NCBI RefSeq assembly: GCF_003049685.1
Contig: NZ_PYSY02000001.1
Coordinates: 2,441,990-2,505,989 of the forward strand
Direction: 5' to 3'
Length of the DNA stretch: 64,000 nt
Source: Brucella pituitosa
GTDB taxonomy: Bacteria; Pseudomonadota; Alphaproteobacteria; Rhizobiales; Rhizobiaceae
The notes beneath the pieces are model-generated. The model was not told the DNA's origin. It was given only the letters and a program-made list of their open reading frames with translations, and did not search any database. The position numbers were made by a program, and so were the translations under genes. Numbering within the stretch: the stretch's first letter is position 1; each line of letters begins with the position of its first letter. This document shows positions 28,359 to 38,293 of the stretch, piece by piece.

Positions 28359-29437
28359 ATGACGCATCCAGGACAATCCAGACACATCTATGGTCTCGAT
28401 ATTCTCCGCATCATTTCAGCCCTGGCGGTTGTGTTTTACCACTTTGCATTTCGGGGTGAAGCTGCAGGGGAATTGCCTGCGCTCGACATTTCGGACTTCG
28501 TGAAGAGTATTGCCCGTTACGGCTATCTCGGCGTCAGCCTGTTCTTCATCATCAGCGGCTTCGTGATTGCATACTCCGCTGAAGGGCAGAAACCGCTCGA
28601 TTTTTTAGTGTCGAGATTTGCGCGAATATATCCAACCTTCGTGATTCTCATGAGCACGACAGCTGTGGTTATATTGCTCTCGTCAATCCGCTATTTCAGG
28701 TCAGCGCCAAGCAATATGTGGCCAATCTGTTCATCTTTTCCAAATTGTTGGGCGAACCGCTTGTTGATGGAGCATATTGGTCGATCGTGCTTGAAGTCAT
28801 TTTCTATGGCTGGATTTTTATCATTATTGCACTCGGCCAATTCCGAAACCTGCTCAGGATCGTTCCATTCTGGCTGGCGCTCTCATTTTTGAATGAGTTT
28901 TATGTTGGCTCGGAGCATTTACAGAATCTGTTTATCACCGAACATAGTGGCTTCTTTGCAATGGGGATTGTGCTCAACTGGTTGAGCCGACAATTTCTTT
29001 TATGCGATTGCACTTTTCGGGTGGCCACTGCCTATTCGATATACACGTCACTTGCTGCGATAGCATGGGGTGAACAGGCTTATTCCGTCACATTTTCGCC
29101 GGTGGTGATTACAATAATTATTCTGCTATCGATCATTGCATTCTTGATGTTGATGAGAATGAACATCAGTAAACGCTACTGGCGCGCCTTGAGCATTTCG
29201 GGAGGCGCTACTTACGCGCTTTACCTCATTCATCAGAATGTTGGCTATATAGCAATAACTGGTCTTCTGGGCACAATGTCACCGTTCAGTGCCATTACCC
29301 TGACAGTAATCGGGCTGATCGTGTTTTCCATTCTCTATCATGTGGTGATCGAACGGCAGCTTAATCCGAAAATAAAGAAGCGGTTGCTTGGTCTGATAAA
29401 CAGGCCGAGCAGACCCGCTTCCGGGATTGCGACTTAA
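28359..29437 (+). CDS. Acyltransferase 3 family membrane protein, one frameshift
   Basis: This is an OafA/NodX-type O-acyltransferase, which transfers acetyl or other acyl groups to cell-surface sugars. About ten hydrophobic segments are visible. Family blocks are YGLDILRIISALAVVFYHFA near residues 11-30 (with the catalytic-type His), YLGVSLFFIISGFVIAYSAE and VSRFARIYPTFVIL. A lost base near 28682 separates the first third from VNPLFQVSAKQYVANLFIFS. I take ATG 28359 (MTHPGQSRHIYGLD) as the start. The sequence is more AT-rich than its neighbours, so it may be an insertion between the regulator and DUF1402 genes. Confidence 0.85.
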
Positions 29438-29462
29438 CGATGTTTACCTGAAGCCTCTCGCT

Positions 29463-30414
29463 CTAAAACAGCGCCTTCAACTCATCGAGCTTGGTGTTGA
29501 CCAGCCAGCCATAGTAGTTTTCCTGCGGCATCAATGGTGCCTGCCCGGATGCCTTGCGCTGGGCATTTTCATTGGCAAGTGCACGGGCGCGGGCTTCCGC
29601 ACCGCCAGTATTATAAAGGGTTGCGGTCAGGCCGGGGTTTTTCGAAATGTCGAAATCGGCAATCTGGCGATAGGCTGTGATCGATTGCTTCAGCGTTGCC
29701 GCGATATATGGCAGCGTGAGATCGGGGTCCATGATGGTTTTGTAAACCACATTTCCGTTCTCGGCGTTGAGCTTCGGCAGGCCGGATACACGATTGACCA
29801 TGTCGGACATCTGCAATGCGGTCAGCGGATTGATCTGACCAAGGCCGAATGTCTGTCCTGCATAGAATGGCTGGAAGAAGACGGCGCTGAAACGATTGTT
29901 CGGATAGGTCTTGCCGCTCACGGATTTTCCGCGGAACTGCTTGTTCCAGATCGTCTCACGGCAACCCCAGCGAATAGCTGTCCTTGAACTTGAGGCACTC
30001 CGAAAACTCCGGGCGCTTCACGAACTGACCGATGCTTTCGCCATCGTAACCAAAACTCACGCCCTGGTTCACATAGGACATAGCCTTGACGTAATAGGTC
30101 TGCAGCCGGTCATAGACATCGACATTGTAGGTGTGTTCGCCAACGATTGCGCCGACAATATGGATCGGATCAATGCCGTAAGCCGAAGCGGTCGATTTGA
30201 TTTTCGAGCGCAGCGAAGCGTCCTTTTTCAGAAGATTATAAATCTTGCGATACTTGGCTTCGTAAGTCGTGCTCAGCTCTTTTGTGCGCTTGGCTGAAGC
30301 ACCAGGAATGGGCGGTTGTTCGTCATTGCGGTTTCCCGGCGGCACGCTAACGGCTGCAAAGGCGCTTTGGCAGGAGAAAGCGATGGCAAGGCAGATGCCT
30401 GCAATACGGTTCAT
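29463..30414 (-). CDS. DUF1402 family secreted protein, one frameshift
   Basis: The N-terminus MNRIAGICLAIAFSCQSAFA is a signal peptide. Conserved blocks are AYGIDPIHIVGAIVGEHTYN near residues 79-98, with a possible catalytic Glu, and then, after a break near 29967, VSGKTYPNNRFSAVFFQPFY and TFGLGQINPLTALQMSDMVN. The glycine-Leu-Gly-Gln-Ile pattern recalls lytic transglycosylases, so a wall-active role is plausible but unproven. Intact length is about 317 residues. It converges with the acyltransferase gene. Confidence 0.82.
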
Positions 30415-30454
30415 TCGGCTGGTCATTGCGCGGTAACGGCCCCAATATGGTTAT

Positions 30455-30494
30455 AGAGCGCCGTGCGCCCCAGTGGGCGCACAAAGGTCGTTCT
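30455..30494. repeat. Small hairpin repeat, copy B
   Basis: AGAGCGCCGTGC, then the hairpin GCGCCC-CAGT-GGGCGC, then ACAAAGGTCGTTCT. It matches copy A (23076-23116) closely through most of its length. It lies 41 bp upstream of the DUF1402 start. Confidence 0.7.
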
Positions 30495-30536
30495 ATCAGT
30501 TCAAACTATGCAGTAGCATGTAAAGCTGGCGCAAAA

Positions 30537-30566
30537 TAAAAACCCCTCGATGAAGTCGAGGGATTT
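30537..30566 (-). terminator. Terminator after hslU
   Basis: CCCTCGA pairs with TCGAGGG around TGAAG; on the minus strand the hairpin is followed by GTTTTTATTTT. It ends the hslV-UPF0314-hslU transcript. Confidence 0.85.
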
Positions 30567-30619
30567 TTGTGTTTCTGGATTATGGGACCGAAGCGTGACT
30601 TTCTGGTCACGTTCATCGC

Positions 30620-31923
30620 TTAAAGGATAAAGCGCGACAGGTCCGTATTCTTGGCAAGATCGCCAATGGTTTTGCGGACATAATCGCCATCCACCTTGAA
30701 TGCAGAGCCGGATTTATCGGGCGCATTATAGGAAATGTCGTCCAGAACCCGTTCCATCACCGTCTGCAAGCGACGCGCACCGATATTCTCGACCGTTGAG
30801 TTGAGATCGACAGCAATATCGGCCAAAGCATCAATCGCGTCATCGGTGATATCGAGCTTCACTTCTTCCGTCGCCATCAGGGCAATATATTGCTTGATCA
30901 GGCTCACTTCGGTTTCAGTGAGAATCCGGCGGAAATCTTCACGTGTCAGCGCGTTCAATTCCACACGGATCGGCAAGCGGCCCTGAAGCTCCGGCAGAAG
31001 GTCGGAAGGCTTGGAAACGTGGAAAGCACCTGATGCGATGAACAGGATATGATCGGTTTTCACCGGGCCATATTTGGTCGCAACGGTCGTGCCTTCAACG
31101 AGCGGCAGCAGATCGCGCTGTACGCCTTCGCGTGATACGCCTGCTCCCATCCCGCCTTCGCGCGAAGCGATCTTGTCGATTTCGTCCAGGAAAACGATAC
31201 CGTCATTTTCGGTCGAACGCAGGGCTTCCTGAATGAGCTGATCCTGATCGAGAAGCTTGTCGGATTCGTCATTGATCAGGATCGCATAGGATTCCTTGAC
31301 CGTGGTCTTGCGCGTCTTGGTGCGCCCGCCCATGGCCTTGCCGAAAATATCGCCGATATTGATCATGCCGATATTGGCACCGGGCATGCCGGGGATTTCG
31401 AAATTCTGACCAGCACCCGTATCGGCAACTTCGATTTCGATTTCCTTGTCGTCCAGCTCGCCTTCACGCAGCTTCTTGCGGAAGCTTTCGCGGGTGGCGG
31501 GGCTTGCGGTCTTGCCGACAAGGCCGTCGAGCACGCGTTCCTCGGCATTGATATGTGCCTTGGCCTTCACCTCGTCGCGCTTCTTTTCACGCACGAGACC
31601 GATGGCCGCTTCCACCAGATCACGGATGATCTGTTCGACGTCGCGGCCAACATAGCCCACTTCGGTAAACTTGGTGGCCTCAACCTTGATGAAAGGCGCG
31701 CCTGCAAGCTTGGCCAGACGACGGGAGATTTCCGTCTTGCCAACGCCGGTTGGTCCGATCATCAGAATGTTTTTTGGCATGACCTCTTCGCGCATCTGGC
31801 CTTCCAGCTGCTGGCGACGCCAGCGATTGCGCAGAGCGATAGCCACGGCGCGCTTGGCGTCGTTCTGGCCGATGATGAAGCGGTCAAGCTCGGAGACGAT
31901 TTCACGGGAGAAAAATTACTCAT
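30620..31923 (-). CDS. hslU: ATP-dependent protease ATPase subunit HslU, frameshift at the N-terminus
   Basis: HslU is the AAA+ unfoldase of the HslUV protease. The start is ATG 31923 (MSNFSP); a C appears lost near 31907, after which the frame gives [20 protein letters not shown] and then [14 protein letters not shown]. Walker A is [17 protein letters not shown] near residues 58-74, the pore motif is [12 protein letters not shown], Walker B is [11 protein letters not shown], and the C-terminus ends DLSRFIL, needed to activate HslV. Restored length is about 434 residues. Two bases separate it from the UPF0314 stop. Confidence 0.94.
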
Positions 31924-31925
31924 GA

Positions 31926-32516
31926 TTATAACCCGGTTTGCCACTGCTTGATGAACTCGAACGGATGCAGCAGCATGATCACGTTGAGCGTAAGGTTGTC
32001 GCGGATGATAATCAGCGCAAGAACTTCGAAGAACAGCGCTAGAGCGACGGTGATTTTTGTTGGCAGTTTTGCAGCAAGCAAAAAGCCGATCAGGGCGGCA
32101 ATGGTATCGGCAATCGAATTCACGATACTGTCGCCGAAATAATCCACTGAGGACGTATTGGCGCGATAGCGTTCGATGATGAAATTCGAGTTTTCGACCA
32201 GTTCCCAGACGGCTTCAACGCCGACTGCCATGGCAAGTCTCAAGCCCAGCGGAGCCTTTGGCGCGATGACTGTCAGAAGCCAGTAGAACAGAAATCCATG
32301 AATGATGTGCGAGAGCGTATACCAGTCGGATATATGCTGCGAGTTTTCGGTCATCAGCGAACCGGACCATAATTTTATGGTGCCGCATTCGCACATGGGA
32401 ATCCGTCCGTCGATATAAAGCCAGGAGGCTTGTATAGCGAGAATGGCAAGGACGATCAGAGCACCTAAGCCCCAACGTTGTGTTTTGGAAGTTGAGGCTT
32501 GCGCTATTGAGCTCAT
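31926..32516 (-). CDS. UPF0314/DUF2585 membrane protein
   Basis: The 196-residue inner-membrane protein has about four to five hydrophobic segments. Conserved blocks are [20 protein letters not shown] near residues 37-56 and [19 protein letters not shown] near residues 100-118, which define UPF0314. Function is unknown. It overlaps the hslV stop by four bases and hslU follows two bases later, so it is a translationally coupled third member of the hslVU operon. Confidence 0.88.
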   Translation of the reverse strand: MSSIAQASTSKTQRWGLGALIVLAILAIQASWLYIDGRIPMCECGTIKLWSGSLMTENSQHISDWYTLSHIIHGFLFYWLLTVIAPKAPLGLRLAMAVGVEAVWELVENSNFIIERYRANTSSVDYFGDSIVNSIADTIAALIGFLLAAKLPTKITVALALFFEVLALIIIRDNLTLNVIMLLHPFEFIKQWQTGL

Positions 32517-33064
32517 TCGGCGTCGAGGCTTTCAACAAGAATGCTGTGATTGGTGTAGATGCAGATATCGGCTGCAATCTCCATCGCCTTGCGGGCAATT
32601 TCCTCGGCATCCTTATCGGTATCGATCAGCGCGCGGGCTGCGGCCAGCGCGTAATTGCCTGACCCGATGGCCATGACGCCATGTTCGGGTTCAAGCACGT
32701 CGCCAGTGCCAGTGAGTGCCAGCGTCACCTTGCTGTCGGCAACGAGCATCATGGCTTCCAGCTTGCGCAGATAACGGTCGGTGCGCCAGTCCTTGGCGAG
32801 CTCGACGGAGGCGCGCATCAGCTGGTCCGGATATTGTTCAAGCTTGGCTTCAAGGCGCTCGAGCAGCGTGAAGGCATCTGCAGTCGCACCGGCGAAACCG
32901 GCAATGACATTGCCTTTGCCGATGCGGCGCACTTTGCGCGCATTGCCCTTCATGACGGTGTTGCCGAGCGAAACCTGCCCGTCACCGGCGATCACCACCT
33001 TGCCGCCCTTGCGAACGGTAACGATGGTCGTGCCGTAAATTGTCGTGGGATTATGTTCGATCAT
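32513..33064 (-). CDS. hslV: ATP-dependent protease subunit HslV
   Basis: HslV is the proteasome-like peptidase of the HslUV complex. The 183-residue product begins [20 protein letters not shown]; after removal of a short leader, a threonine (at GTTIVTV) becomes the N-terminal nucleophile. Further blocks are [18 protein letters not shown] near residues 23-40 and [14 protein letters not shown]. Its stop overlaps the UPF0314 start by ATGA. Confidence 0.94.
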   Translation of the reverse strand: MIEHNPTTIYGTTIVTVRKGGKVVIAGDGQVSLGNTVMKGNARKVRRIGKGNVIAGFAGATADAFTLLERLEAKLEQYPDQLMRASVELAKDWRTDRYLRKLEAMMLVADSKVTLALTGTGDVLEPEHGVMAIGSGNYALAAARALIDTDKDAEEIARKAMEIAADICIYTNHSILVESLDAE

Positions 33065-33216
33065 GGATCACTCCTTTGGCGGCCTATACGCTTCCATCTG
33101 GCAAACGCATAAGCCCCTGATGTGGGCGAAGCTCGGTTTGTCGGCTCTAGAGCTAACTGAATCGGGTTTCGTTGTGAATATTTAAGAACCGTCTGGCAAA
33201 ATGCAAATGGCTGACA

Positions 33217-33414
33217 GCGCATTCCAAAAAGTGTGAAACGGTTTTTGGATAAAATGCGCTGCTGGGAAAAGCGCATTCCAAAAAGTGTGAAACGGTTTTT
33301 GGGTAAAATGCGCTGCTGGGAAAAGCGCATTCCAAAAAGTGTGAAACGGTTTTTGGGTAAAATGCGCTGCTGGGGCGCATTCAAAAGTGTGAAACGGTTT
33401 TGGGTAAAATGCGC
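33217..33414. repeat. Tandem array of four hairpin repeats, 54-bp period
   Basis: Units start at 33217, 33271, 33325 and 33375. Each is bounded by GCGCATT and AATGCGC and contains CCAAAAA-GTGTGAAACGG-TTTTTGG, so each can fold as a hairpin; units are separated by TGCTGGGAAAA. The last spacer is four bases shorter and the last unit is slightly degenerate. The array fills the hslV-hisB gap. The core resembles the elements at 37128, 42124 and 44936. Confidence 0.9.
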
Positions 33415-33510
33415 GCAAACAAAGTCAGATTATTGGGAGCAGTTCTAAAAGCATTGGCAAAAGCGGTCAGCTGTTCTAGAACGCGAAAAGATTTCAACTG
33501 AGGAAATGCA

Positions 33511-34118
33511 ATGACGGCTGAAAGCGCCCGCAAAGCAAGCATCGAACGTTCAACGAAAGAAACGAGCATTGCCGTTTCGGTCGATCTGGACGGCAACGGC
33601 AAGTTCGACATTACAACAGGTGTCGGCTTCTTCGATCATATGCTGGAGCAGCTTTCCCGACATTCGCTCATCGACATGCGTGTGATGGCCAAGGGTGACC
33701 TGCATATCGATGATCACCACACTGTGGAAGATACCGGCATTGCGCTCGGTCAGGCTGTTGCAAAAGCGCTTGGTGAGCGTCGCGGCATCGTGCGCTATGC
33801 GTCGATGGATCTGGCTATGGACGACACGCTGACGGGTGCGGCGATTGATGTTTCGGGCCGTGCCTTTCTGGTCTGGAACGTGAATTTCACGACTGCCAAA
33901 ATCGGCACCTTCGATACTGAACTGGTGCGCGAGTTCTTCCAGGCATTTGCGATGAATGCAGGCATTACGCTGCATATCAACAATCACTATGGTGCCAACA
34001 ATCACCATATTGCAGAGTCGATCTTCAAGGCCGTGGCCCGGTTCTGCGCACAGCGCTCGAAACCGATCCGCGCCAGAAGGATGCAATTCCATCGACCAAG
34101 GGGTCGCTGAAGGGGTAA
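33511..34118 (+). CDS. hisB: Imidazoleglycerol-phosphate dehydratase, frameshift near the C-terminus
   Basis: HisB dehydrates imidazole glycerol phosphate in histidine synthesis, using two manganese ions. The metal-binding histidine motifs are [18 protein letters not shown] near residues 39-56, [19 protein letters not shown] near residues 62-80, and [20 protein letters not shown] near residues 151-170. One G is lost near 34041; the next frame completes [20 protein letters not shown] to the stop at 34116-34118. Restored length is about 202 residues. It is the first gene of the his cluster. Confidence 0.94.
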
Positions 34119-34122
34119 ACCA

Positions 34123-34611
34123 ATGGCGCAATTCGTCGTTCTCGAACCAGCCGGAACTCAGAGTTCCGAAAAAGCGGTTTTCGTGCGCGACGGATTCTAC
34201 ACATTGGCGCTGATCCTGCCGGTAGTCTGGCTTTTGTTGCAACGGCTTTGGTTTGAAGCCATTGCCGTTCTCGGTGTGACGATCCTGCTGGGTGTGGCAG
34301 GTAGTGCATTGGACATTTCCAATGCTGTGCCGCTAATCACGTTGCTGTTTTCGCTGTTTGTGGCGCTGGAAGGCGCCAACTGGAAGATCGCGAAACTCAA
34401 ACGTCAGGGCTATGCCGAAAAAGCAGTTGTTGATGCTTCCGATCTGGAAGAAGCGGAGATCCGCTACTTCTACAGTCTCGAAGAAGCGGCAAAGCCAGCG
34501 ACATTCCTTGCCGAGGCGCCAGCTCCTGAATGGGCGCAGCAGGCGCCTCGTCCCACCTATTCCTCATTTGGCTCGACGATCGGATTTGTCGGTCATCGCG
34601 GAGAAAACTGA
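34123..34611 (+). CDS. DUF2628 membrane protein in the his operon
   Basis: The 162-residue protein has two or three membrane helices (residues 28-41, 46-58, 68-83) after a short N-terminal stretch [11 protein letters not shown]. The C-terminal part is soluble and rich in Ala, Pro and Glu. DUF2628 proteins commonly sit between hisB and hisH in Rhizobiales; they have no known role. It starts four bases after hisB and ends two before hisH, so it is in the same transcript. Confidence 0.88.
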   Translation: MAQFVVLEPAGTQSSEKAVFVRDGFYTLALILPVVWLLLQRLWFEAIAVLGVTILLGVAGSALDISNAVPLITLLFSLFVALEGANWKIAKLKRQGYAEKAVVDASDLEEAEIRYFYSLEEAAKPATFLAEAPAPEWAQQAPRPTYSSFGSTIGFVGHRGEN

Positions 34612-34613
34612 AA

Positions 34614-35264
34614 ATGCGTGTTGCAATTATCGACTATGGTTCCGGCAATCTTCGCTCGGCCACCAAGGCCTTTGAGCGTGCCGCCCATGAGAGCGGTGTG
34701 AAAGCTGAAATCGAATTGACTGCGGATGCCGATCGCGTGGCGAGCGCGGATCGCATTGTGCTACCGGGCGTTGGCGCTTATGCCGATTGCCGTCGCGGCC
34801 TTCATGCGGTTTCTGGCATGGTGGAAGCACTGGAAGATGTGGTTCTGAAAAAAGCCCATCCTTTCCTTGGCATCTGCGTGGGCATGCAGCTCATGTCGGA
34901 ACGCGGCCTTGAAAAGCAAGTGACAGAAGGCCTTGGCTGGATCGAAGGCGATGTGCGTGAAATGACGCCGACCGACCCGACGCTCAAGATTCCGCAGATT
35001 GGCTGGAACAGGATTCACGTGAAACATTCGCATCCTGTCTTTGACGGAATCGCTACCGGCGAGAACGGCTTGCATGCCTATTTCGTGCATTCCTATATGT
35101 TCGACGCGAAGAACAAAGCGGACGTTCTGGCCGTCACCGATTACGGCGGCGATGTCACCGCAACGGTCGGTCGCGACAACATGATCGGCACGCAGTTCCA
35201 TCCTGAAAAGAGCCAGCTGCTTGGCCTTTCGCTCATTGCTAATTTCCTGAAATGGAAGCCTTGA
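34614..35264 (+). CDS. hisH: Imidazole glycerol phosphate synthase glutaminase subunit
   Basis: HisH splits glutamine and passes ammonia to HisF. The 216-residue glutamine amidotransferase has [19 protein letters not shown] at the N-terminus, the nucleophile Cys in [18 protein letters not shown] near residue 85, and the His/Glu pair in [14 protein letters not shown] near residues 194-207. ATG 34614 is preferred because in-frame upstream codons lie inside the DUF2628 gene. A parS-like 16-mer (35011-35026) lies inside it. Confidence 0.94.
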   Translation: MRVAIIDYGSGNLRSATKAFERAAHESGVKAEIELTADADRVASADRIVLPGVGAYADCRRGLHAVSGMVEALEDVVLKKAHPFLGICVGMQLMSERGLEKQVTEGLGWIEGDVREMTPTDPTLKIPQIGWNRIHVKHSHPVFDGIATGENGLHAYFVHSYMFDAKNKADVLAVTDYGGDVTATVGRDNMIGTQFHPEKSQLLGLSLIANFLKWKP

Positions 35265-35268
35265 AGAT

Positions 35269-35999
35269 ATGATCCTTTTTCCCGCCATCGATTTGAAAGA
35301 CGGTCAATGCGTGCGCCTGAAGCTTGGCGACATGGATCAGGCGACCGTTTACAATGAAGACCCCGCAGCACAGGCCAAAGCTTTTGAGGATCAGGGCTTT
35401 GAATGGCTGCATGTGGTCGATCTCAACGGTGCTTTTGCTGGCGAAAGCGTCAACGGCAAGGCTGTTGAAGCCATTCTGAAAGCGACCAAAAATCCGGTTC
35501 AGCTTGGCGGCGGTATCCGCACGCTTGCCCATATCGAAAGCTGGCTTTCCAAGGTCTGCGCCGCGTGATCCTAGGCACTGTTGCCGTGCGCGATCCGGCG
35601 CTGGTGATTGAAGCCTGTAAGGAGTTTCCGGGACAGGTTGCAGTCGGCATTGATGCCAAGGGCGGCTATGTCGCTGTTGAAGGCTGGGCTGAGGCTTCCG
35701 AGCTTGGCGTGGTGGAACTCGCGAAAAAATTTGAAGGTGCGGGTGTAGCCGCCATCATCTACACCGACATTGATCGCGATGGCGTTTTGGCTGGTATCAA
35801 CTGGGATTCGACACTTGGCCTCGCGGACAGCGTTTCCATTCCGGTGATTGCATCGGGCGGCCTCGCCTCGATGGATGACATTAAGCGTCTTGCCGCACCT
35901 GATGCCCGAAAGCTCGAAGGTGCGATTTCCGGTCGTGCGCTTTATGACGGTCGCATCGATCCCGCAGAAGCTTTATCCCTGTTGAGGGCCGCAGCATGA
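35269..35999 (+). CDS. hisA: Phosphoribosylformimino-AICAR isomerase HisA, one frameshift
   Basis: HisA opens the ribose ring of ProFAR in histidine synthesis. The TIM barrel begins [20 protein letters not shown] with the first catalytic Asp, and includes [12 protein letters not shown]. One G is lost near 35551, after WLSK; the next frame continues [15 protein letters not shown] and later [19 protein letters not shown] with the second catalytic Asp. Restored length is about 243 residues. Its end overlaps hisF by ATGA. Confidence 0.93.
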
Positions 36000-36781
36000 C
36001 ACTTAAAGCACGCGTCATTCCCTGCCTTGACGTTAAAGACGGTCGCGTCGTTAAAGGCGTGAACTTTGTCGATCTGATTGATGCCGGTGATCCGGTGGAA
36101 GCAGCGCGTGCCTATGATGCGGCAGGCGCAGACGAATTGTGCTTCCTCGACATCACGGCGTCTTCGGACAATCGCGAGACAATTTTCGATGTCATCGCCC
36201 GTACAGCGGAACAGTGCTTCATGCCGTTGACTGTCGGCGGTGGCGTGCGTCAGGTCGCTGACATTCGCAAGCTGCTGCTGGCCGGTGCCGATAAGGTTTC
36301 GATCAATACGGCTGCGGTGAAGAACCCGGAATTTGTCGCGGAAGCCGCCGACAAGTTTGGCGATCAGTGCATCGTTGTGGCCATCGACGCCAAGAAGGTT
36401 TCAGGAGCTGGCGAGAGCGACCGCTGGGAAATCTTTACCCATGGTGGACGCCAGACGACTGGCATTGATGCGGTGGAATTTGCGCAGAAGGTGGTGAGCC
36501 TTGGTGCGGGTGAAATCCTGCTGACCTCGATGGATCGTGATGGCACCAAGGCGGGTTACGATGTGGCCCTGACGCGCGCTGTTGCTGACAGCGTGCGCGT
36601 TCCGGTGATCGCATCGGGTGGCGTTGGCAATCTCGATCACATGGTCGACGGTATCCGCGAAGGTCATGCAACGGCAGTTCTTGCAGCATCGATCTTTCAC
36701 TTCGGCACCTATACGATTGGCGAAGCCAAGCGCTACATGGCCGAAGCTGGCATTCCGATGCGGCTTGATCCGGTCCGTTAA
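35996..36781 (+). CDS. hisF: Imidazole glycerol phosphate synthase cyclase subunit
   Basis: HisF closes the imidazole ring using ammonia from HisH. The 261-residue TIM barrel starts [19 protein letters not shown] with catalytic Asp11-equivalent, and has [22 protein letters not shown], and [20 protein letters not shown] with the second catalytic Asp near residue 181. It is intact, coupled to hisA, and followed 23 bp later by hisE. Confidence 0.95.
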   Translation: MTLKARVIPCLDVKDGRVVKGVNFVDLIDAGDPVEAARAYDAAGADELCFLDITASSDNRETIFDVIARTAEQCFMPLTVGGGVRQVADIRKLLLAGADKVSINTAAVKNPEFVAEAADKFGDQCIVVAIDAKKVSGAGESDRWEIFTHGGRQTTGIDAVEFAQKVVSLGAGEILLTSMDRDGTKAGYDVALTRAVADSVRVPVIASGGVGNLDHMVDGIREGHATAVLAASIFHFGTYTIGEAKRYMAEAGIPMRLDPVR

Positions 36782-36804
36782 AGAGCAAGATTTAAGGAAA
36801 TCCT

Positions 36805-37126
36805 ATGACTGAGTTCACACTTTCCGACCTTGAACGCATCGTTGCGGAACGTGCAACTTCGACGGATGGATCGTCCTATACAGCTAGTCTCTTTGCCAAG
36901 GCCAGACGCGGGCCGCCAAAAGCTTGGTGAAGAAGCCGTCGAAACGGTGATTGCCGCAGTTAGCGGTGATCGCGCGGAAGTGGTCACGGAAAGCGCTGAT
37001 CTGCTTTATCATCTGCTGGTGGTTCTCAAGATTGCTGATGTGCCGCTTGATGAAGTTCTTGCAGAGTTGCAACGCCGCACGGCGCAGACTGGCCTTGAGG
37101 AAAAGGCCGGTCGTCCGAAAGCGTAA
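36805..37126 (+). CDS. hisE: Phosphoribosyl-ATP pyrophosphatase, two small deletions
   Basis: HisE removes pyrophosphate from phosphoribosyl-ATP. From ATG 36805 the frame gives [17 protein letters not shown] and SYTASLFAK; single-base losses near 36901 and 36916 would give GQTRAAQ, after which the frame continues [18 protein letters not shown] and [12 protein letters not shown], the metal-binding EExxE/ESADLLYH motifs of MazG-like HisE. Restored length is about 107 residues. It is the last gene of the his cluster. Confidence 0.9.
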
Positions 37127-37127
37127 A

Positions 37128-37172
37128 GCATGTCTCCAAAAAGTGGGAACCGGTTTTTGGATAAAGACATGC
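37128..37172. repeat. Hairpin repeat (RIME-like)
   Basis: GCATGTCT-CCAAAAA and TTTTTGG-ATAA-AGACATGC form an imperfect hairpin around GTGGGAACCGG. It belongs to the same family as the elements at 42124 and 44936 and resembles rhizobial intergenic mosaic elements. It directly follows the hisE stop. Confidence 0.75.
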
Positions 37173-37188
37173 GTGAGAATAAGTGATC

Positions 37189-37223
37189 AGAGCATTTTCT
37201 CTGCTTTAAAATGGAAATGCTCT
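37189..37223. repeat. Short relative of the 103-bp palindrome
   Basis: AGAGCATTTTC (37189-37199) and GGAAATGCTCT (37213-37223) match the ends of the 103-bp element at 23863-23965, with most of the centre missing. Together with the adjacent hairpin at 37128 it forms a small mosaic between hisE and coaA. Confidence 0.75.
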
Positions 37224-37279
37224 GAATGCAGATCAAACAAGATATACGTGAATTGGCGTTGAGGGAGAGCAGCGACAAT

Positions 37280-38245
37280 ATGTGGGAAAAAGTGGACCAG
37301 CTAACGCCGTCGCGTTACTCGCCTTACCGTTTCTTTTCGGCGGAAGAGTGGGCAGGCTTTCGTGCTGATACGCCCCACCCTGACTTACGAAGAAGTCAAA
37401 CGGCTGCGCTCGCTGGGCGATCCGATTGATCTGGATGAGGTGCGGCGCATTTATCTGTCGCTGTCCCGCCTGCTCTATGCGCATGTGGAAGCCAGCCAGC
37501 TTCTGTTCCGCCAGCGCCAGCAGTTCCTCAATATGGAGGAAAGCTTCAAGACGCCCTTCATCATCGGTGTTGCAGGTTCGGTGGCGGTAGGCAAATCCAC
37601 GACTGCGCGTATTCTGAAAGAATTGCTTGCCCGCTGGCCTTCAAGCCCGAAGGTCGATCTGGTGACGACGGATGGTTTCCTCTATCCCAATGCGGTTCTG
37701 CGCGATCAGAATATGATGGAGCGCAAGGGCTTTCCTGAAAGCTATGATGTTGGTGCGGTCTTGCGCTTTTTGTCGGCGATCAAGGCAGGCATGAGCCAGG
37801 TGCAGGCACCGCTTTATTCGCATTTAAGCTACGACGTGCTGCCGGCGAATATCAGATTGTCGATAAGCCCGACATTCTGATCTTTGAAGGCATCAATGTG
37901 CTGCAGGTGCGTGATCTGCCGGAAGACGGCAAGATGGTGCCCTTCGTGTCCGACTTCTTCGACTTCTCTATCTATATCGATGCGGAGCCGGAGCTGATCC
38001 ACAAATGGTATATCGACCGCTTCATGCGGCTGCGTGAGACGGCTTTCGTTAATCCGCAGTCGTTCTTCCATCGCTATTCGCAGCTTTCAGAAGATGCTGC
38101 CCGTTCCATTGGCGAAGGCCTTTGGAATAATATCAACATGAAGAACCTGCGTGAGAACATTCTTCCAACCCGCCCCCGCGCCGATATCATCCTGCGCAAA
38201 GGCAGTGATCATCTGATCGAAGAAGTGGCACTCAGAAAGATATGA
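37280..38245 (+). CDS. coaA: Type I pantothenate kinase, two frameshifts
   Basis: CoaA phosphorylates pantothenate, the first step of CoA synthesis. The protein starts [19 protein letters not shown]. After a break near 37375 it continues [20 protein letters not shown], then Walker [18 protein letters not shown] and [17 protein letters not shown] second break near 37845 precedes [20 protein letters not shown]. The end is [11 protein letters not shown]. Restored length is about 321 residues. In Rhizobiales coaA commonly follows the his genes, as here. An in-frame ATG at 37226 exists, but MWEKVDQ matches the family start. Confidence 0.93.
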
Positions 38246-38250
38246 AATGA

Positions 38251-38278
38251 AAAAGGCCGGTTTTACACCGGCCTTTTC
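38251..38278. terminator. Bidirectional terminator coaA / lysM
   Basis: AAAAGGCCGG (38251-38260) pairs with CCGGCCTTTT (38269-38278) around TTTTACA. The genes converge here. Confidence 0.85.
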
Positions 38279-38293
38279 TTTGTGTCTTTAGCC

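Noticed and set aside
33217..33414. Possible CRISPR array
   Set aside because: The units are full hairpins with near-identical connecting sequence, not repeats with unique spacers, and no cas genes are near.
33061..33448. Several open frames through the repeat array, with internally repeated protein sequence on both strands
   Set aside because: The 54-bp period is divisible by three, so repeats stay open in frame by arithmetic. There is no ribosome site and no family, and the array is intergenic.
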